A DNA stretch of 8,858 nt from an uncultured Eubacteriales bacterium. Lineage in GTDB: Bacteria > Bacillota > Clostridia > Christensenellales > Borkfalkiaceae. The notes under the pieces are model-generated. The model ran no database searches, was not told the DNA's origin, and saw nothing but the letters and a program-made list of their open reading frames with translations. Made by a program: the position numbers and the translations under genes. Location of the stretch: the NCBI GenBank assembly GCA_902766475.1, contig CACXDQ010000028.1, positions 1 to 8,858 of the forward strand, given 5' to 3'. Shown here one piece after another: positions 7,230-8,858 of this stretch. Positions within the stretch are counted from its first letter, which is position 1. Each line of letters opens with the position of its first letter.

Positions 7230-8081
7230 TCAAATCGAATTTATAAATTCCGTCGGGGTAAGCCCCGTCGCCTTTTTGAACGAACTGCAAAAATGACTTG
7301 TCGAACTGTACCCGAGCGATATGGCGACGTCCGCTATCTTTGCGCCCTTTGAAAGCATATCCTTAGCCGAATTTATCCTTATTTCCGTCTTTGCCTCAGT
7401 TATCGTCTTGCCCGTATATCTGAAAAATACCGATTTTACATACGACGGCGAAAAGAAAAGCTCGTTTGCGATGTCGTCGACCGTAATTTTCTCGCCCTTT
7501 CTCGCATTTAAAATGGCAATTATCTTCTCCGCAACTTTTCTGCCTTGCGACGTGAAATATTCGTTCTCAAAATTGGCTTTAAACGGCTTATAGGCGGGTT
7601 TAAGGCTCTCTATAAAGAGAATTTCCACACACGTCGCCACGCCTTGCAAAGAGCCGGAAAAAGCCGAGGGAAGCATCTTTTCGTCAGCGGACGGAATGTC
7701 GTAAACACTTCTCCCGAAAACGTTTTCGGAATACGCCATAAGCTTTGAAAGTATAGCTTTTATTCCGCTGTCGACGGCGATCTTCGTCGAGATGAGGTCG
7801 TCGCCGCCGTCAAAGCCCACGACGAGCGCCTTGGAATTTATTCCGCACGAAATCGATCTGTCGCCGCCTTGACAAACAAATGCGTTTTCGCCCTTTTCGA
7901 CTCGGCAAACCTCGCTTAGTGAGCGATAGTCCACCCGCCCCTCGTCGCAATAAATCATTGTGCATGGGCTTTGCGGAAGAGAAATCTGCGTTCTCGCCGG
8001 CAAATCGATATAATTTGCGTAATATATTCTGTTTACGTTTACGGCTTTATAGACATTCAAGCCGCCCGAGGACTTTTCCAT
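7230..8081 (-). CDS. AraC/XylS-family transcriptional regulator
   Basis: A 283-residue regulator. The N-terminal half (about 10-165) looks like a divergent cupin-type sensor domain. The C-terminal 100 residues hold the two AraC helix-turn-helix motifs: the first at about 199-220 (KITVDDIANELFFSPSYVKS) and the second at about 248-270. The family signature GYSSTSHFCSSFKKATGLTP (257-276) links the second motif to the last helix. The effector is unknown; many clostridial members of this shape respond to sugars, and the divergent CBM9-like gene is compatible with that. The ATG at 8081 has no Shine-Dalgarno site and lies only 10 nt downstream of the -10 box, so the mRNA should have a leader of only about 3-5 nt. 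A later start such as TTG at 8060 is possible but also lacks a ribosome site. It overlaps no gene and precedes the six-helix protein by 15 bp. Confidence 0.92.
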   Translation of the reverse strand: MEKSSGGLNVYKAVNVNRIYYANYIDLPARTQISLPQSPCTMIYCDEGRVDYRSLSEVCRVEKGENAFVCQGGDRSISCGINSKALVVGFDGGDDLISTKIAVDSGIKAILSKLMAYSENVFGRSVYDIPSADEKMLPSAFSGSLQGVATCVEILFIESLKPAYKPFKANFENEYFTSQGRKVAEKIIAILNARKGEKITVDDIANELFFSPSYVKSVFFRYTGKTITEAKTEIRINSAKDMLSKGAKIADVAISLGYSSTSHFCSSFKKATGLTPTEFINSI

Positions 8082-8091
8082 TTCAAAATGT

Positions 8092-8120
8092 ATTATACAC
8101 TAACTTTAAACAAAAATCAA
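8092..8120 (-). promoter_or_regulatory. Promoter of the AraC operon, very close to the start codon
   Basis: On the minus strand TTGATT (8120-8115), a 17-nt spacer and TATAAT (8097-8092). Transcription should begin near 8084-8085, only 3-4 nt before the ATG at 8081. The two hexamers are identical to those of the lipid kinase promoter. The region 8121-8169 between the two divergent promoters may hold the AraC site, but I see no clear repeat there. Confidence 0.75.
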
Positions 8121-8169
8121 CCTTTTGATGCGTTTGGAAAAAAATACGTCTTTTTGACCGAGCAAAAAA

Positions 8170-8198
8170 TTGACTTGCCGTGCCTTTGATGATATAAT
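8170..8198 (+). promoter_or_regulatory. Promoter of the CBM9-like gene, predicted to give a leaderless mRNA
   Basis: TTGACT (8170-8175), a 17-nt spacer and TATAAT (8193-8198). The -10 box ends 6 nt before the A of the ATG at 8205, so the expected first transcribed base coincides with the start codon. Between the two lies only ATAAAT, with no ribosome site. Confidence 0.78.
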
Positions 8199-8204
8199 AT
8201 AAAT

Positions 8205-8726
8205 ATGTATAAGAAATTGAAAGACGCCGTTACCGGCAAGGAAACCCCGTTCACTACGACGCTCAGCTATACCTGGCGTTCGAGAAACCTCATTTTTAAC
8301 TTCAAATGCGCAAATTCCAAATGTTTCTCGGCATATTCCGAGGACAACGACCCCATCTACTTAGGCGACGTTGTGGAACTTTTCCTCTGCACGGGTAAAG
8401 ACCCGAACGAATATTACGAGATAGAAGTCGCCCCGAACGGAACGAGATTTTTCGCCTTGATAAAAAACAAGGGCGAAAAGCTCGACACGACTTTTTTCGC
8501 TCCGCCGTTTACAGCCGACGTGCGCATGACGGAAGGCGGCTACGACGTTACGATAACCATACCCGAAAGCTCGATAGGCTATACGGGCAAAGAAAAGATA
8601 AGATTTAACGCTTACAGAATAGAAACGGAGGGCGGTACGCCCGAAAAAAATTTGCTCGCATTAAACCCGACGGGAAAGAGAGCGTTTCACGTTCCCGAAC
8701 GTTTCGTTACCCTCGATATCGATTGA
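8205..8726 (+). CDS. CBM9-like (carbohydrate-binding family 9-like) small protein
   Basis: A 173-residue single-domain protein resembling the CBM9-like beta-sandwich family. The sequence shows the expected order: an early aromatic strand (YTWRSRNLIFNFKC, 22-35), ND.IYLGDVVELFL (48-61), YYEIEVAPNGTRFFA (70-84), an amphipathic strand with DVTITIP (114-120), RFNAYR (133-138) and the C-terminal hallmark FHVPERFVTLDI (161-172). Relatives bind carbohydrate, often as modules of secreted enzymes, or stand alone. Here there is no signal peptide or membrane segment, so it should stay in the cytoplasm unless exported by an unusual route, and its ligand is unknown. The start lacks a Shine-Dalgarno site and fits a leaderless transcript. 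It diverges from the AraC gene, which may control it. Family assignment is good; role is uncertain. Confidence 0.82.
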   Translation: MYKKLKDAVTGKETPFTTTLSYTWRSRNLIFNFKCANSKCFSAYSEDNDPIYLGDVVELFLCTGKDPNEYYEIEVAPNGTRFFALIKNKGEKLDTTFFAPPFTADVRMTEGGYDVTITIPESSIGYTGKEKIRFNAYRIETEGGTPEKNLLALNPTGKRAFHVPERFVTLDID

Positions 8727-8753
8727 TTTATTTCCGCTGAAAGCAAACCGCTT

Positions 8754-8790
8754 TAGTGCGTCAGTAATAGCGATTATTACTGACGCACTA
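8754..8790. repeat. Perfect 16-bp inverted repeat; left border of the hairpin array or terminator
   Basis: TAGTGCGTCAGTAATA (8754-8769) is exactly mirrored at 8775-8790 around the 5-nt loop GCGAT. It lies 27 bp after the CBM9-like gene, preceded by a smaller AAAGC/GCTTT stem (8740-8754). It could end that transcript, but what follows is GTTATATTTG rather than a U-tract. Because its last base is the first base of the repeat array, it more likely belongs to that element. Confidence 0.8.
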
Positions 8791-8858
8791 GTTATATTTG
8801 CCTATCGGCAAGTTATATTGCTTTCGCAGTTATATTTTGCTACGCAAAGTTATATTTA
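8790..8858. repeat. Array of mini-hairpins separated by AGTTATATT, truncated by the window edge
   Basis: The 9-mer AGTTATATT occurs four times (8790, 8811, 8828, 8848) with steps of 21, 17 and 20 bp. Between copies lie different tiny palindromes: TTGCC-TATC-GGCAA (8798-8811), TGC-TTTC-GCA (8819-8828) and TTTGC-TAC-GCAAA (8836-8848). The loops and arms vary while the linker is constant, so the hairpin shape, not the arm sequence, is conserved. No reading frame is evident. The array continues beyond the window. It may be a non-autonomous mobile repeat or a structured RNA; I do not know its name. Confidence 0.75.

Noticed and set aside
8790..8858. CRISPR-like alternation of constant and variable segments
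   Set aside because: The constant part is only 9 bp and the variable parts 8-12 bp and palindromic, far too short for repeats and spacers.

Overview
The window looks like a chromosomal segment of an anaerobic, gut-type Bacillota (class Clostridia; an uncultured Christensenellales-like lineage is my best guess, at low confidence). The reasons are Shine-Dalgarno sites of the AGGAG/GGAGG type, promoters with TTGACT/TTGATT and TATAAT boxes, a YerC-type TrpR-like regulator, a VTT protein with the PFFPDD motif common in Clostridia, and a balanced base composition with many GCC/GAC/CTC codons. There is no rRNA, tRNA, CRISPR array, transposase or phage gene.

Layout. (1) Positions 1-3620, minus strand: one uninterrupted reading frame of 1206 codons that continues past the left edge. 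It encodes a very large, acidic, membrane-anchored or exported protein built of degenerate repeats, including one 200-residue module duplicated in tandem. I do not recognise the family. (2) Positions 3621-3986: an AT-rich divergent promoter region with a well-formed promoter for each side and an 11-bp direct repeat between them that looks like an operator. (3) Positions 3987-5176, plus strand: a diacylglycerol-kinase-family lipid kinase followed by a yerC-like TrpR-family regulator, probably one transcript. (4) Positions 5271-5308: a perfect 16-bp stem-loop that can end transcription from both sides. (5) Positions 8081-5323, minus strand: an AraC-family regulator, a six-helix membrane protein of unknown function and a TVP38/TMEM64 (VTT) membrane protein, closely spaced and probably an operon. 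(6) Positions 8205-8726, plus strand: a small CBM9-like protein without a signal peptide, divergent from the AraC gene. (7) Positions 8727-8858: a perfect 16-bp hairpin followed by an array of tiny hairpins separated by AGTTATATT, cut by the right edge.

How it may fit together: the lipid kinase, the VTT protein and the six-helix protein all concern the membrane, and the giant protein is probably at the cell surface, so the window has an envelope flavour. The AraC gene and the CBM9-like gene share a 123-bp divergent promoter region in which both -10 boxes sit so close to the start codons that the mRNAs should be leaderless or nearly so. The strongest candidates for something undescribed are the giant repeat protein and the hairpin array at the right edge.
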